This document shows, piece after piece, positions 30,082-38,427 of a DNA stretch of 64,000 bases. A program made the position numbers and the translations under genes. Each line of letters begins with the position of its first letter. The stretch's first letter is position 1. The notes beneath the pieces were generated by a model that saw only the letters and a program-made list of their open reading frames with translations, did not search any database and was not told where the DNA came from. Source of the DNA: Mycolicibacterium aromaticivorans JS19b1 = JCM 16368 (GTDB lineage Bacteria; Actinomycetota; Actinomycetes; Mycobacteriales; Mycobacteriaceae); assembly GCF_000559085.1 (NCBI RefSeq), contig NZ_JALN02000001.1, positions 62,001-126,000 of the forward strand, given 5' to 3'.

Positions 30082-31532
30082 GCGACGGCTGCGGCGCTGC
30101 TGACCGCGGGGGTCTCGGTTCCGAGGACGCCGGCCGTCTTCGGCCTCCGCACGTAAGCCACCCAGGTGATCGCGGCGCACAGTACGTAGAAGCCGAGGAA
30201 CACCCAGAAGGCCATGGTGGCGGATTTCGCCGGGGACAGGTAGGACGCCCGCAGAGCGATGTTGACGCCGACCCCTCCGAGACCTCCGATCGCACCGGCG
30301 ATCCCGATCAGCGCACCCGACATCCGCAGTGACCACGCGCTACGTTCCGGTGCACTCAACTGGTTCATGCCGCGGGACTTGGCCTCGAAGATCGACGGGA
30401 TCATCTTGTAGACCGAGCCGTTGCCCATGCCGGACAAGATGAACAGCGCGATGAATCCGGCGATGAACGCGCCCATCGTGGCACCCGTCGCGGGTCCCGG
30501 GGTCGCATCATCGATCTCACCGGCGGCGACCAGACAGCCGGCCGCGGCGATCATGGCGTAGAACGTGTAGAGCGTGACCTTGCCACCGCCGAAGCGATCC
30601 GACAGCCACCCACCCAGTGGGCGCGACAGCGAGCCGAGAACCGGTCCGATGAAAGCGATCTGGGCGGCATGCAGGGAGGCCTGTGCGGTCATGGCCGGGG
30701 TGACGGGGCCGCCGTGCGCCAGTCCGGCAAGGAAGTTGATCTGCAGCACCTGCCCGAACGCGAAGCCGAATCCGATGAACGATCCGAAGGTGCCGATGTA
30801 GAGCAGTGAGATCAGCCACGAATCACGATGCGCCAGAACGTCGATCAGCGATCGTGCGTCGCTGCGTTGGTTGGTGAGATTGTTCATGAACATCGACGCA
30901 CCCACCGCGGCCAGCGCGATCAGCACCAGGTAGGTCGCACAGACCAGGTGCGGCGATCCGTTGCCGACGGTCGCGATGACCAGAAGCCCGACCAGCTGGA
31001 TGACGGCAACGCCGATGTTGCCGCCGCCGGCGTTGAGGCCCAGCGCCCAGCCCTTGTATCGCTGCGGATAGAAGGCGTTGATGTTGGTCATGGAGGAGGC
31101 GAAGTTGCCGCCGCCCAGTCCCGCGAAACCCGCCACGATCAGAAAGGTCGTGTACGACGTGCCCGGGTGTGCCATGAAGTACAACGTCAGCGCCGTCGGG
31201 AGCAGCAGCGCCAGCGCCGAGAACAACGTCCAGTTGCGGCCGCCGAAGTGGGCGGTGGCGAACGTGTAGGGGATCCGCAGCACGGCACCCACCAGTGTGG
31301 GCACAGCCACCAGGAAGAACTTTCCTGCGGCGTCGATGTGGTAGACGTTCTGCGGCATGAACAACACCATGACCGACCAGATGGACCACACGGAGAATCC
31401 GACGTGCTCGGCGAAGATCGACCAAATCAGGTTGCGGCGTGCGATTTTCGAGCCGCCGTCATTCCAGGCTTCGACGTCTTCGGCGTCCCAGTCGTCGATG
31501 TCGTAGCCGCTGCGGGTGGATGAAGTCTGCAT
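30078..31532 (-). CDS. narK: Nitrate/nitrite transporter (NarK family, MFS)
   Basis: A 484-aa, twelve-helix nitrate/nitrite porter. The nitrate signatures are present as GLGGGNFASSMTNINAFYP near residue 125 and NAGGGNIGVAV near residue 155, with SRPLGGWLSDRFGG near residue 285. The start at 31532 (MQTSSTRSG) is preferred. The in-frame start at 31592 would translate an intergenic stretch that contains a GlnR-like element. It supplies nitrate for the upstream NasN and sits between nasN and nirB. Confidence 0.9.
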   Translation of the reverse strand: MQTSSTRSGYDIDDWDAEDVEAWNDGGSKIARRNLIWSIFAEHVGFSVWSIWSVMVLFMPQNVYHIDAAGKFFLVAVPTLVGAVLRIPYTFATAHFGGRNWTLFSALALLLPTALTLYFMAHPGTSYTTFLIVAGFAGLGGGNFASSMTNINAFYPQRYKGWALGLNAGGGNIGVAVIQLVGLLVIATVGNGSPHLVCATYLVLIALAAVGASMFMNNLTNQRSDARSLIDVLAHRDSWLISLLYIGTFGSFIGFGFAFGQVLQINFLAGLAHGGPVTPAMTAQASLHAAQIAFIGPVLGSLSRPLGGWLSDRFGGGKVTLYTFYAMIAAAGCLVAAGEIDDATPGPATGATMGAFIAGFIALFILSGMGNGSVYKMIPSIFEAKSRGMNQLSAPERSAWSLRMSGALIGIAGAIGGLGGVGVNIALRASYLSPAKSATMAFWVFLGFYVLCAAITWVAYVRRPKTAGVLGTETPAVSSAAAVA

Positions 31533-31575
31533 GCGTTCACGGTAGGAATTCTTTGTTGCGCCTTCGCACCTGTGC

Positions 31576-31593
31576 GGTGATCCTGATGTCACA
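31576..31593. promoter_or_regulatory. Possible GlnR-type site upstream of narK
   Basis: On the minus strand TGTGAC-ATCAGG-ATCAC keeps the AC-N9-AC core of actinobacterial GlnR boxes, but one of the conserved right-half bases is missing. It also forms a GTGA/TCAC dyad. It lies in the 95-base gap between nasN and narK. Confidence 0.3.
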
Positions 31594-31627
31594 ACCCGCT
31601 CACTTTCTCGACTAAGCCGCGGTGAGG

Positions 31628-34600
31628 TCAGTACACGTCGCGCAGATAGCGCTTGGTGGCGACGAGTTCGCGCTTGTAATCGTGGGCGGCTTCGGCACTA
31701 AGGCGGCCATGGGTGGCGATGATGGTGGTCAGCGCGGCGTCCACGCCGGTCGCCATGCCGTTGGCGTCACCGCACACGTACAGGTGCGCTCCGTCCTGCA
31801 GCCAACCCCAGAGCAGCGCCCCGTTGTCGATCATCTTGTTCTGCACATAGATTCGCTTGGCTTGGTCACGGGAGAACGCGAGGTCGAGCCGGCTGAGGAA
31901 GCCGTCCGCGACCATGCCGGTCAGGTCGTCGGCATAGTAGAAGTTCTCAGCGCGGTGCTGGTCGCCGAAGAACAACCAGTTGCGCCCGGTGTGGCCGAGG
32001 GCGCGACGCTCCTGCAGGAACCCGCGAAACGGCGCGATGCCGGTGCCGGCACCGATCATCACGATCGGGGCGCAACGGTCCTGCGGCGGGCGGAAATGCG
32101 GGGAGCGCTGGAGAAAGATCGGAGTGGCCGCGTCGGCCGCCCGGTCGGCCAGATAGGTCGAACACACTCCCCCACGCCGAGCACCGTCCGGTCCGTCGTA
32201 GCGCACCACCGACACGGTCAGGTGCACCTCGTGCGGGCTGATGAGCGGGCTCGACGAGATCGAGTAGAACCGCGGCGCCAACCGCACCAGCGCGTCCTGC
32301 CACTGCGGGGCGGCAGCCCGCACCCCGAAGGCGCGGATCACATCGATTCCGTTGCGTCCCAATCGCCATGACTCCAGGTCGGCGAGCGCCGATCGCAGGT
32401 GTTTGACCACCGCCTTGTCGGTCGCGGCGTCGGCGAGGAACGTCACCAGGTTCGGGGTGAGCCGGCAGATGTCGTAGCTGGTGGTCAGCGCTTCCCGCAG
32501 TGAGCACTGCACCCCGTCGACCTCGACGACGTCATCACCGGACAACCCGGTGACGGAAAGCCATTCCGCCACGTCGTCGTCATCGTTGATGGGCATGACT
32601 CCCAGCGAATCGCCGACCGAGTAGCCGACGTCGTGCTCGGAGATGTCGAAGCCGAACTCCCGCACCTCCTTGGCCCCCGAACGGGGCGTGAGCCGGAGGT
32701 TGCGACTGAGCTTCGCATGGATGGGATTGGCGCGGGTGAACCGCTTCGGCGTCGAGGCCGTCGGGATCGACGGCACCGCAGCAGGATTGACGAGCGTGAC
32801 GATGCGCCGGATCCAGGCCGCCACGGTGTCGTCGTCGTGGATCTCGGTGTCGCGGCGGTCGAGAAGCCGCCGCCCACCGAGTTCGGCCAGCCGGGCGTCC
32901 AGTGCGCGGGCGTGGCCGCAGAACTGGCCGTAGGAACGGTCGCCGATGCCCAGGACGGCGAATTCCAACCCGTCCAGGACGGCGGCATCCGCTGCGTTGA
33001 GCCGGTCCCAGAACTCGGCACCGTTGTCCGGCGGGCCGCCGTCACCGAAGGTGCTCGTCACGACGAACACGTTCTCGAGGCCAGCCAGCCGGGCCGGGTC
33101 GACATCGGCCATCGCCGCCAGTTCGGCGTCAATGCCCTGTGCCGCAAACTCATCCACCAGCCGGGTGGCGAGGTCCTCGACGTTGCCGGTCTGCGAGGCC
33201 CACAGCACCACCGGTCCGGTGCCCGCCAGTTGCGTTCGGTCAGGCTGCGCCTGAACCGGGGGCGCACCAACCGGCTGCAGGCGCACCGCGCACACCTTCA
33301 GTTCCGGCTGCAACGAGTGCGGATCGACAGCATCGTTGGTCACCGCGTTGACGGTGATGCCGTCGCCGTGTTCGTCGTTCCAGTGGAAAGGCGCGAAGCA
33401 GTTTCCGGGCCGTACCCGGTCGGTGACGACGGCGGGCAGCACCGCATGGCCGCGCCGCGAGGACACCGCCACTCGTTGGCCGTCGACAATGTCGAGAGCG
33501 GCAGCGTCGGCGGGATGGATCTCGACGAAGGGGCCGTTGTCGAGCCGGGTGAGCGTGTCCACCCGACCGGTCTTGGTCATGGTGTGCCACTGGTGTGGCA
33601 GCCGGCCGGTGTTGAGCAACAACGGGAATCCGTCGTCGGGGCACTCGTGCGGCTCCATGTGCGGCCGGGCATGGAAGACGGCACGGCCGGACGGGGTCGC
33701 GAAGGTCAGCGCTCCGCCGGCGAGATAGCGGATCGGATGCCGGTCGTCGGTGTCGCCGGGCGGGCACGGCCATTGCACCGGCTTTTCCCGCAGCCGCTGA
33801 TAGCTGACGCCCCGGATGTCGTAGCCGGTCCGGGGATTGGCGAACCCCCGGATCTCGTCGAAGATCTCTTCACTGGACCGGTAGTCGAAGTGTGCACCGA
33901 ATCCCATCGCGGCGGCGACCTGGCAGATCAGCTGCCAGTCGGGCCTGGCCTGGCCCACCGGCGAAACACACTGCCGAACAAGACTGAGAGTCCGTTCGGA
34001 GTTGACCATCACGCCGTCGGACTCGGCCCACAGTGCCGCGGGCAGCACCACGTCGGCGAACCGGTTGGTCGCAGTGTCGGCGTAGGCATCCTGGGTGACC
34101 ACGAGTTCGGCAGCCCGCAGACCGTCGATCACGGCGGCGCGATTCGGGACGCTGGCCACCGGGTTGGTGCAGATGATCCAGCAGGCCTTGATGTCACCGG
34201 CGGCCATCCGCTCGAACATGTCGATGGTCCCGCGGTTCACCTCGGTGCGGATGGTCGCAGGCTCGAGACCCCACATCGCCTCGACGAACGATCGGTCCCC
34301 GGCGGAGGCCACCGAGCGCTGACCGGGTAATCCCGGCCCCATGTACCCCATTTCGCGGCCGCCCATCGCGTTGGGCTGACCGGTCAGTGACAGCGGACCG
34401 CTGCCGGGGCGGCAGATCGCGCCGGTGGCCAGGTGCAGGTTGCATATCGCGTTGGTATTCCAGGTGCCGTGGGTGCTCTGGTTGAGCCCCATGGTCCACA
34501 GCGACACCCACTCGCCGGCCTCGGCGATCATCGTTGCCGCACAGCGAATGTCGGCCTCGGACAGGCCGGTGATCTTGGCGACCCTGGCCGGTGGATAGTC

Positions 34601-35428
34601 GGCCAGGAATTCGGGCATCGCCGCCCAGCCCTCGGTGTGGGCGGCGATGAAATCGGTGTCGATGGCGCCGGAATCCACCAGCAGGTGCAGCAACCCGTTG
34701 AGCAATGCCAGGTCGGTGCCGGGCCGGATCTGAAGGAAGATGTCCGCCTTGTCCGCGGTGGCGGTGCGCCGCGGGTCGACGACGATCAGCTTGGCCCCGG
34801 CCCGCAGGCGATCGGCCATCCGCAGGAACAGAATCGGATGACAGTCGGCCATATTGGCGCCGATGACGAAAAACAGATCGGCACAGTCGATATCGGTGTA
34901 GGAGCCGGGCGGCCCATCGGCTCCGAGCGATTGCTTGTAGCCGGTCGCGGCACTGGCCATGCACAATCGCGAGTTGGATTCGATGTTGACTGTGCGGATG
35001 AAACCCTTCGCCAATTTGGTGGCGAGGTACTGCGCCTCGAGCGACATCTGACCGGAAACATAGAGGGCGATCGAGTCCGGGCCGTGCCGCGCCACGATGT
35101 CCGCCAGTCGGGCGCCGACCGCTGCGACGGCATCGTCGACGGAGGCGGCTTCGAATTCCTCGCCGCGGGCGGGCCGGATCAGGGCACTGATCGCGCGGCC
35201 GTCCGTGCTTCCCATCAATTCGGCGTGCGTGGCGCCTTTGGTGCACAGGCGACCGGCGTTGGTGGGGTGAAGCCGGTCACCGACAACACTGGCGATGACC
35301 GGACCTTCTGGGCCGGGTGTGGTGCGCACCTCGATGCCACATCCGACGCCGCAATACGAGCAGGCGGTGCGGATGTGGTCGGCGCACTCTCTCCCGGAAT
35401 CCACGGCGCAACAGTGCCGGGCGGACAT
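31628..35428 (-). CDS. nasN: Assimilatory nitrate reductase fused to a diflavin (CysJ-like) reductase
   Basis: A 1266-aa two-part enzyme. Residues 15-700 are a molybdopterin nitrate reductase of the NasA/NarB type with an N-terminal [4Fe-4S] site (Cys23, Cys26, Cys30, Cys62). After a linker, residues 735-885 are flavodoxin-like (WASQTGNVEDLATRL), then a CysJ-type FAD domain (RFYSISSSP; GGVCSTYL) and NADPH domain (GAGTGIAPFRGFLQERR; YVCGDANGMA). The fusion lets one polypeptide carry electrons from NADPH to nitrate. M. smegmatis NasN has this architecture. First gene of the nitrate operon. Confidence 0.88.
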   Translation of the reverse strand: MSARHCCAVDSGRECADHIRTACSYCGVGCGIEVRTTPGPEGPVIASVVGDRLHPTNAGRLCTKGATHAELMGSTDGRAISALIRPARGEEFEAASVDDAVAAVGARLADIVARHGPDSIALYVSGQMSLEAQYLATKLAKGFIRTVNIESNSRLCMASAATGYKQSLGADGPPGSYTDIDCADLFFVIGANMADCHPILFLRMADRLRAGAKLIVVDPRRTATADKADIFLQIRPGTDLALLNGLLHLLVDSGAIDTDFIAAHTEGWAAMPEFLADYPPARVAKITGLSEADIRCAATMIAEAGEWVSLWTMGLNQSTHGTWNTNAICNLHLATGAICRPGSGPLSLTGQPNAMGGREMGYMGPGLPGQRSVASAGDRSFVEAMWGLEPATIRTEVNRGTIDMFERMAAGDIKACWIICTNPVASVPNRAAVIDGLRAAELVVTQDAYADTATNRFADVVLPAALWAESDGVMVNSERTLSLVRQCVSPVGQARPDWQLICQVAAAMGFGAHFDYRSSEEIFDEIRGFANPRTGYDIRGVSYQRLREKPVQWPCPPGDTDDRHPIRYLAGGALTFATPSGRAVFHARPHMEPHECPDDGFPLLLNTGRLPHQWHTMTKTGRVDTLTRLDNGPFVEIHPADAAALDIVDGQRVAVSSRRGHAVLPAVVTDRVRPGNCFAPFHWNDEHGDGITVNAVTNDAVDPHSLQPELKVCAVRLQPVGAPPVQAQPDRTQLAGTGPVVLWASQTGNVEDLATRLVDEFAAQGIDAELAAMADVDPARLAGLENVFVVTSTFGDGGPPDNGAEFWDRLNAADAAVLDGLEFAVLGIGDRSYGQFCGHARALDARLAELGGRRLLDRRDTEIHDDDTVAAWIRRIVTLVNPAAVPSIPTASTPKRFTRANPIHAKLSRNLRLTPRSGAKEVREFGFDISEHDVGYSVGDSLGVMPINDDDDVAEWLSVTGLSGDDVVEVDGVQCSLREALTTSYDICRLTPNLVTFLADAATDKAVVKHLRSALADLESWRLGRNGIDVIRAFGVRAAAPQWQDALVRLAPRFYSISSSPLISPHEVHLTVSVVRYDGPDGARRGGVCSTYLADRAADAATPIFLQRSPHFRPPQDRCAPIVMIGAGTGIAPFRGFLQERRALGHTGRNWLFFGDQHRAENFYYADDLTGMVADGFLSRLDLAFSRDQAKRIYVQNKMIDNGALLWGWLQDGAHLYVCGDANGMATGVDAALTTIIATHGRLSAEAAHDYKRELVATKRYLRDVY

Positions 35429-35449
35429 TACGGGCGGCGCCGAGGCGCG

Positions 35450-35464
35450 TTATCGCGACGATAA
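35450..35464. promoter_or_regulatory. Perfect dyad in the nasN promoter region
   Basis: TTATCG-CGA-CGATAA, with six-base perfect arms, centred about 29 bases upstream of the nasN ATG. It is a candidate operator for the nitrate operon. No regulator can be named from the sequence. Confidence 0.45.
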
Positions 35465-35513
35465 ACCGCGCTCACATCATCGGCGACGCCGGTGTGAGAA
35501 CTGCTCCGGCGAT

Positions 35514-35528
35514 GTAACACTTGTCAAC
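35514..35528. promoter_or_regulatory. Candidate TetR operator at the start of its own gene
   Basis: Read on the minus strand this is GTTGACA-AGTG-TTAC, ending directly at the TetR ATG (35529). A close relative, GTTGACA-GCGT-TAAC, lies in front of the MFS gene at 36158-36172, which suggests a shared operator. Confidence 0.4.
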
Positions 35529-36140
35529 ATGGCGACGGCCTCCTACCACCACGGAAACCTGCGACAGGCCCTGCTCGACCACGGCGTCGAACTAGCTCGG
35601 GCGGGTGGGCCGGACGCGGTGGTGTTGCGCGACGTCCAGCGCCTGGCCGGCGTGAGCAACTCGGCCGCCTATCGGCACTACGCCGACCGGCGGGCGCTGC
35701 TGGCCGCGGTGAAAGCCAACGTCATGGCCCAGATCGGGGCGGCGATGGTCGAGGCGATTGAGCACGTCCCCGACGAGGGGCGACCGACCGACCGTGCGCT
35801 GGCCCGCTTCCGCGCCACCGGTCAGGCCTACATCGACTTCGCCGTGGCCGAGCCGGGGCTCTTCCGCACCGCGTTCGCCCCGGATGGCACCGAGCCCAGC
35901 GAGGAGACGGTCCCGCCCGGGCGCCATCCCTTCCAGATCCTCCGCGGCTGCATAGACGACCTGGTGGCCGCAGGCATGCTCGCCGCGACCCGGCGCGACG
36001 GCTTCGACGAGGCCGCGTGGGCCGCGGTGCACGGCGCTGCGACGTTGTTCCTGGACGGCCCGCTCGGTATGGCGGGAACCGACCGCCAGCAGCTGATCAC
36101 CGAACGCCTGCTCGACGCGTTCGGCGACAGCCTGAGGTAG
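35529..36140 (+). CDS. TetR/AcrR-family regulator with WHG-type C-terminal domain
   Basis: A 203-aa regulator. The N-terminal HTH covers about residues 7-52 (HHGNLRQALLDHGVELAR; VQRLAGVSNSAAYRHYADRRAL). The C-terminal part carries the WHG family hallmark in AWAAVHGAATLF near residue 165. Tandem with an MFS efflux gene 86 bases downstream, so it most likely represses that exporter. The ligand is unknown. The ATG is preceded by a possible operator instead of a clear ribosome site. Confidence 0.82.
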   Translation: MATASYHHGNLRQALLDHGVELARAGGPDAVVLRDVQRLAGVSNSAAYRHYADRRALLAAVKANVMAQIGAAMVEAIEHVPDEGRPTDRALARFRATGQAYIDFAVAEPGLFRTAFAPDGTEPSEETVPPGRHPFQILRGCIDDLVAAGMLAATRRDGFDEAAWAAVHGAATLFLDGPLGMAGTDRQQLITERLLDAFGDSLR

Positions 36141-36157
36141 GCCTGCTCCAAGCCCAT

Positions 36158-36187
36158 GTTGACAGCGTTAACTTCGACTGGAATGCT
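36158..36187 (+). promoter_or_regulatory. MFS promoter with overlapping candidate TetR operator
   Basis: TTGACA (36159-36164) is a consensus -35, followed after 17 bases by AATGCT (36182-36187). The -35 lies inside GTTGACAGCGTTAAC (36158-36172), which resembles the motif at the TetR start. Binding there would block the promoter. Confidence 0.45.
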
Positions 36188-36226
36188 CCGAGATGTTATC
36201 GCCGTAAACATAAAGGTGCGTTGCCC

Positions 36227-37789
36227 ATGTCCGTCGACACTCCGGCCTTCCCCACTCGACTCGGCGCCGCGCGACGAACCCGGCCGGTGGCGATACTCGC
36301 GGTCGTGCTGGTCGCCGCTCTGGCGATCAACGTCGAGACCACCATCGTCAATGTTGCTCTGCCGACGCTGAATTCAGCCCTCGGCGCCTCCACCCAGGCG
36401 CTGCAGTGGATCGTCGACGCCTACAACCTGGCGTTCGCGGCGCTGGTGTTGGCCGGCGGCACCATCGGTGACCGGTTCGGCCGGCGGGGCGCCCTGATCG
36501 CCGGCCTGACCCTGTTCGCCGCGGGCAGCATCGGCGCCGCCCTGTGCACGTCGACCGGACCGCTGATCGGGATGCGGCTGGTCATGGGCGTCGCCTCGGC
36601 GCTGATCTACCCGACGACGCTGGCCATCATCACCGACACCTTCCGCGATCCCCGGCACCGCGCGGCGGCCATCGGGGTCTGGGGTGCGGTGACCGGACTG
36701 GGCGTTGCCATCGGGCCAATCTTGGGCGGCGCTCTGCTCGAGGTGTTCTGGTGGGGCAGCCTCTTTCTCGCGCTGGCGCCGATCGCGCTGGCCGCGGCGC
36801 TGGCCGCCCTGTTCGTCATCCCTGCCACAGCGCTCGGCCAGGCGCATCGGCTGGATCGGGGCGGACTCGTGCTGTCGGTGGTGATGCTCGGCGCCCTGGT
36901 CTACACGATCATCGAGGCGCCGGACCGCGGGTGGACCAGCGCGCCCACCCTGGGCGGGTTCGCCGTCGCATTGATCGCCGCGGTGAGCTTCGCCTGGTGG
37001 GAACGCCGCCGATCCGACCCGCTGATCGACATCAGCCTGTTCACGAACCTGCGATTCAGCGCCGCCAGCTGCGCGGTGACCGTCGCCTTCTTCGCCCTGT
37101 TCGGGTTCATTTTCCTGATCACCCAGTTCATGCAGCTGATACAAGGCAACAGTGCGCTGGAGACCGGCGTGCGCATCCTGCCGGTGGCCCTGTCGATCGC
37201 CGTCGGCTCGATCCTGGGCACCCGGTTGGCGGTGACCCGGATCGGCACGAAAGCCGTTGTCTTCGTTGGCCTTCTGCTGTTGGCCGCATCGTTCGGCTGG
37301 ATCGCGGCCAGCGACCTCGCGATCACCTACCCGACGATGGCCATGCAGATGGTGCTCCTGGGCGGCGGCCTGGGACTGACGACCGCACCGGCCACCGACT
37401 CGATCATGGGCGTGGTGCGGCCCGAACAGGCCGGCGCGGGATCGGCGGTCAACGACGCCACCCGCCAGGTCGGCGGCACCCTCGGGGTCGCGGTCATCGG
37501 CAGCATCTTCTCCACCCTCTACATCCGGCACCTGGCCGACAGCCCGTCGGTGAGCGGATTGCCGGCGGCCGCGCAGTCGACCGCGCGTGAGGGGCTGGCC
37601 CAGGGGCTCGCGGTCGCGGGCCAGGCACCCCCGCCGTTCGCCGGCGCGGTACGGAACGCGGTCGACACCGCGTTCCTCGCGGGCCTGCAGGCCGGGTGTC
37701 TCACCGCCGCCGGGATCTGCCTGGCCGGGGCGGTATTCGTGCTGGCAGTGCTGCCGTCGCACCCGAAAGCCAGCGTCGCCGAATCCTAG
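36227..37789 (+). CDS. MFS multidrug efflux transporter, DHA2 (14-helix) family
   Basis: A 520-aa drug/proton antiporter of the EmrB/QacA type. Motif D1 near residue 30 reads INVETTIVNVALPTL, with Glu where the family usually has Asp (LDxTIVNVALP). Motif A is GDRFGRRGAL near residue 85, and motif C is GAVTGLGVAIGPILGGAL near residue 155. Downstream of its TetR gene and probably induced by a transported compound. The physiological substrate cannot be read from the sequence. Confidence 0.88.
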   Translation: MSVDTPAFPTRLGAARRTRPVAILAVVLVAALAINVETTIVNVALPTLNSALGASTQALQWIVDAYNLAFAALVLAGGTIGDRFGRRGALIAGLTLFAAGSIGAALCTSTGPLIGMRLVMGVASALIYPTTLAIITDTFRDPRHRAAAIGVWGAVTGLGVAIGPILGGALLEVFWWGSLFLALAPIALAAALAALFVIPATALGQAHRLDRGGLVLSVVMLGALVYTIIEAPDRGWTSAPTLGGFAVALIAAVSFAWWERRRSDPLIDISLFTNLRFSAASCAVTVAFFALFGFIFLITQFMQLIQGNSALETGVRILPVALSIAVGSILGTRLAVTRIGTKAVVFVGLLLLAASFGWIAASDLAITYPTMAMQMVLLGGGLGLTTAPATDSIMGVVRPEQAGAGSAVNDATRQVGGTLGVAVIGSIFSTLYIRHLADSPSVSGLPAAAQSTAREGLAQGLAVAGQAPPPFAGAVRNAVDTAFLAGLQAGCLTAAGICLAGAVFVLAVLPSHPKASVAES

Positions 37790-37790
37790 G

Positions 37791-37806
37791 TTTCGGGTCA
37801 CCGAAA
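37791..37806 (+). terminator. Short hairpin after the MFS gene
   Basis: TTTCGG-GTCA-CCGAAA is a perfect six-base stem immediately after the MFS stop codon. There is no U-run on this strand, so it is only a weak terminator candidate. It could also be an operator for the next gene. Confidence 0.35.
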
Positions 37807-37813
37807 ACGCGGG

Positions 37814-37819
37814 TATAGT
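37814..37819 (+). promoter_or_regulatory. -10 box of a leaderless small-protein transcript
   Basis: TATAGT ends six bases before the ATG at 37826, which supports a real, separately transcribed small gene there. Confidence 0.55.
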
Positions 37820-37825
37820 TGAGCC

Positions 37826-38017
37826 ATGACGAGCATGGATCCGGTGCAGATCGCGGGTGTTCCGTGGCCGCGCTACAAGCTCGTCGCGCTGGTGCTCGGC
37901 CTGATCGTCTTCGCCGTCATCGGGGTCGTCACGAAGAGCGCCGCGCCCGCTGTGCTGCTGGCCGCCGGTACCTCGACCGCGGTGTGGCTGGCGTTCGGGC
38001 TGCGCCGTAGGCGCTAA
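37826..38017 (+). CDS. Small two-helix membrane protein
   Basis: A 63-aa protein with two hydrophobic segments (about residues 19-37 and 42-56) and a basic end (LRRRR). I do not recognise a family. Coding is supported by a -10 box at the leaderless spacing, codon use like its neighbours and a stop that interlocks with that of the convergent SRPBCC gene (CTAA at 38014-38017). A second ATG at 37835 is possible. Confidence 0.65.
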   Translation: MTSMDPVQIAGVPWPRYKLVALVLGLIVFAVIGVVTKSAAPAVLLAAGTSTAVWLAFGLRRRR

Positions 38018-38427
38018 CGCTCCAGAACTCGTTTCAGGGTCGCCAGGTCGGCGGCCACCGCGGTCGCGTCAGCCGCGTAGTCGTCGTCCGACATCTCCGG
38101 CCTGCGTCGCAGCGTGAACACCACCTCGCACCACTGGTCGCCGGCAGGCACCACGCGCAGCGGATTGAACACCGGCTCACCCGACGGCAGATTCACCACA
38201 TGGTCGAGCACGCCGAGATCGTTGGCCGGGGTGAACTCGATCGTGATCTCCCCCATCGGTGACTGCGCGACCCAGGTGTCGCCGACCTGGGTCAGCTCGC
38301 TCGTCGCCAGGCCGGCCGCCCACTGCGGCAGGTGAGCCGGATCGGATGCGTAGCGATAGACGTCGAGCGCCGGCCGGTTGATCCAAGCGCTGATGTGCCG
38401 GGACTCGTTCGCGGTGTCATCGGTCAT
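38014..38427 (-). CDS. SRPBCC (polyketide cyclase/START-like) family protein
   Basis: A 137-aa helix-grip protein. It starts with the typical first strand ISAWINRPALDVYRYASDPAHLPQWAAG, and continues with GEITIEFTP and WCEVVFTLRRRP before a long C-terminal helix. These proteins bind small hydrophobic ligands. The ATG overlaps the MerR stop (ATGA), so the two form an operon. Possibly ligand handling for the MerR circuit; no ligand can be named. Confidence 0.78.
   Translation of the reverse strand: MTDDTANESRHISAWINRPALDVYRYASDPAHLPQWAAGLATSELTQVGDTWVAQSPMGEITIEFTPANDLGVLDHVVNLPSGEPVFNPLRVVPAGDQWCEVVFTLRRRPEMSDDDYAADATAVAADLATLKRVLER

Noticed and set aside
31533..31592. Longer narK start at 31592
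   Set aside because: The extension is not NarK-like and would translate the intergenic stretch with a possible regulatory site; MQTSSTRSG at 31532 fits the family.
35514..35528. GlnR box upstream of nasN
   Set aside because: The AC pairs are 7 or 8 bases apart instead of 9, and the sequence fits better as a TetR operator because a second copy lies before the MFS gene.
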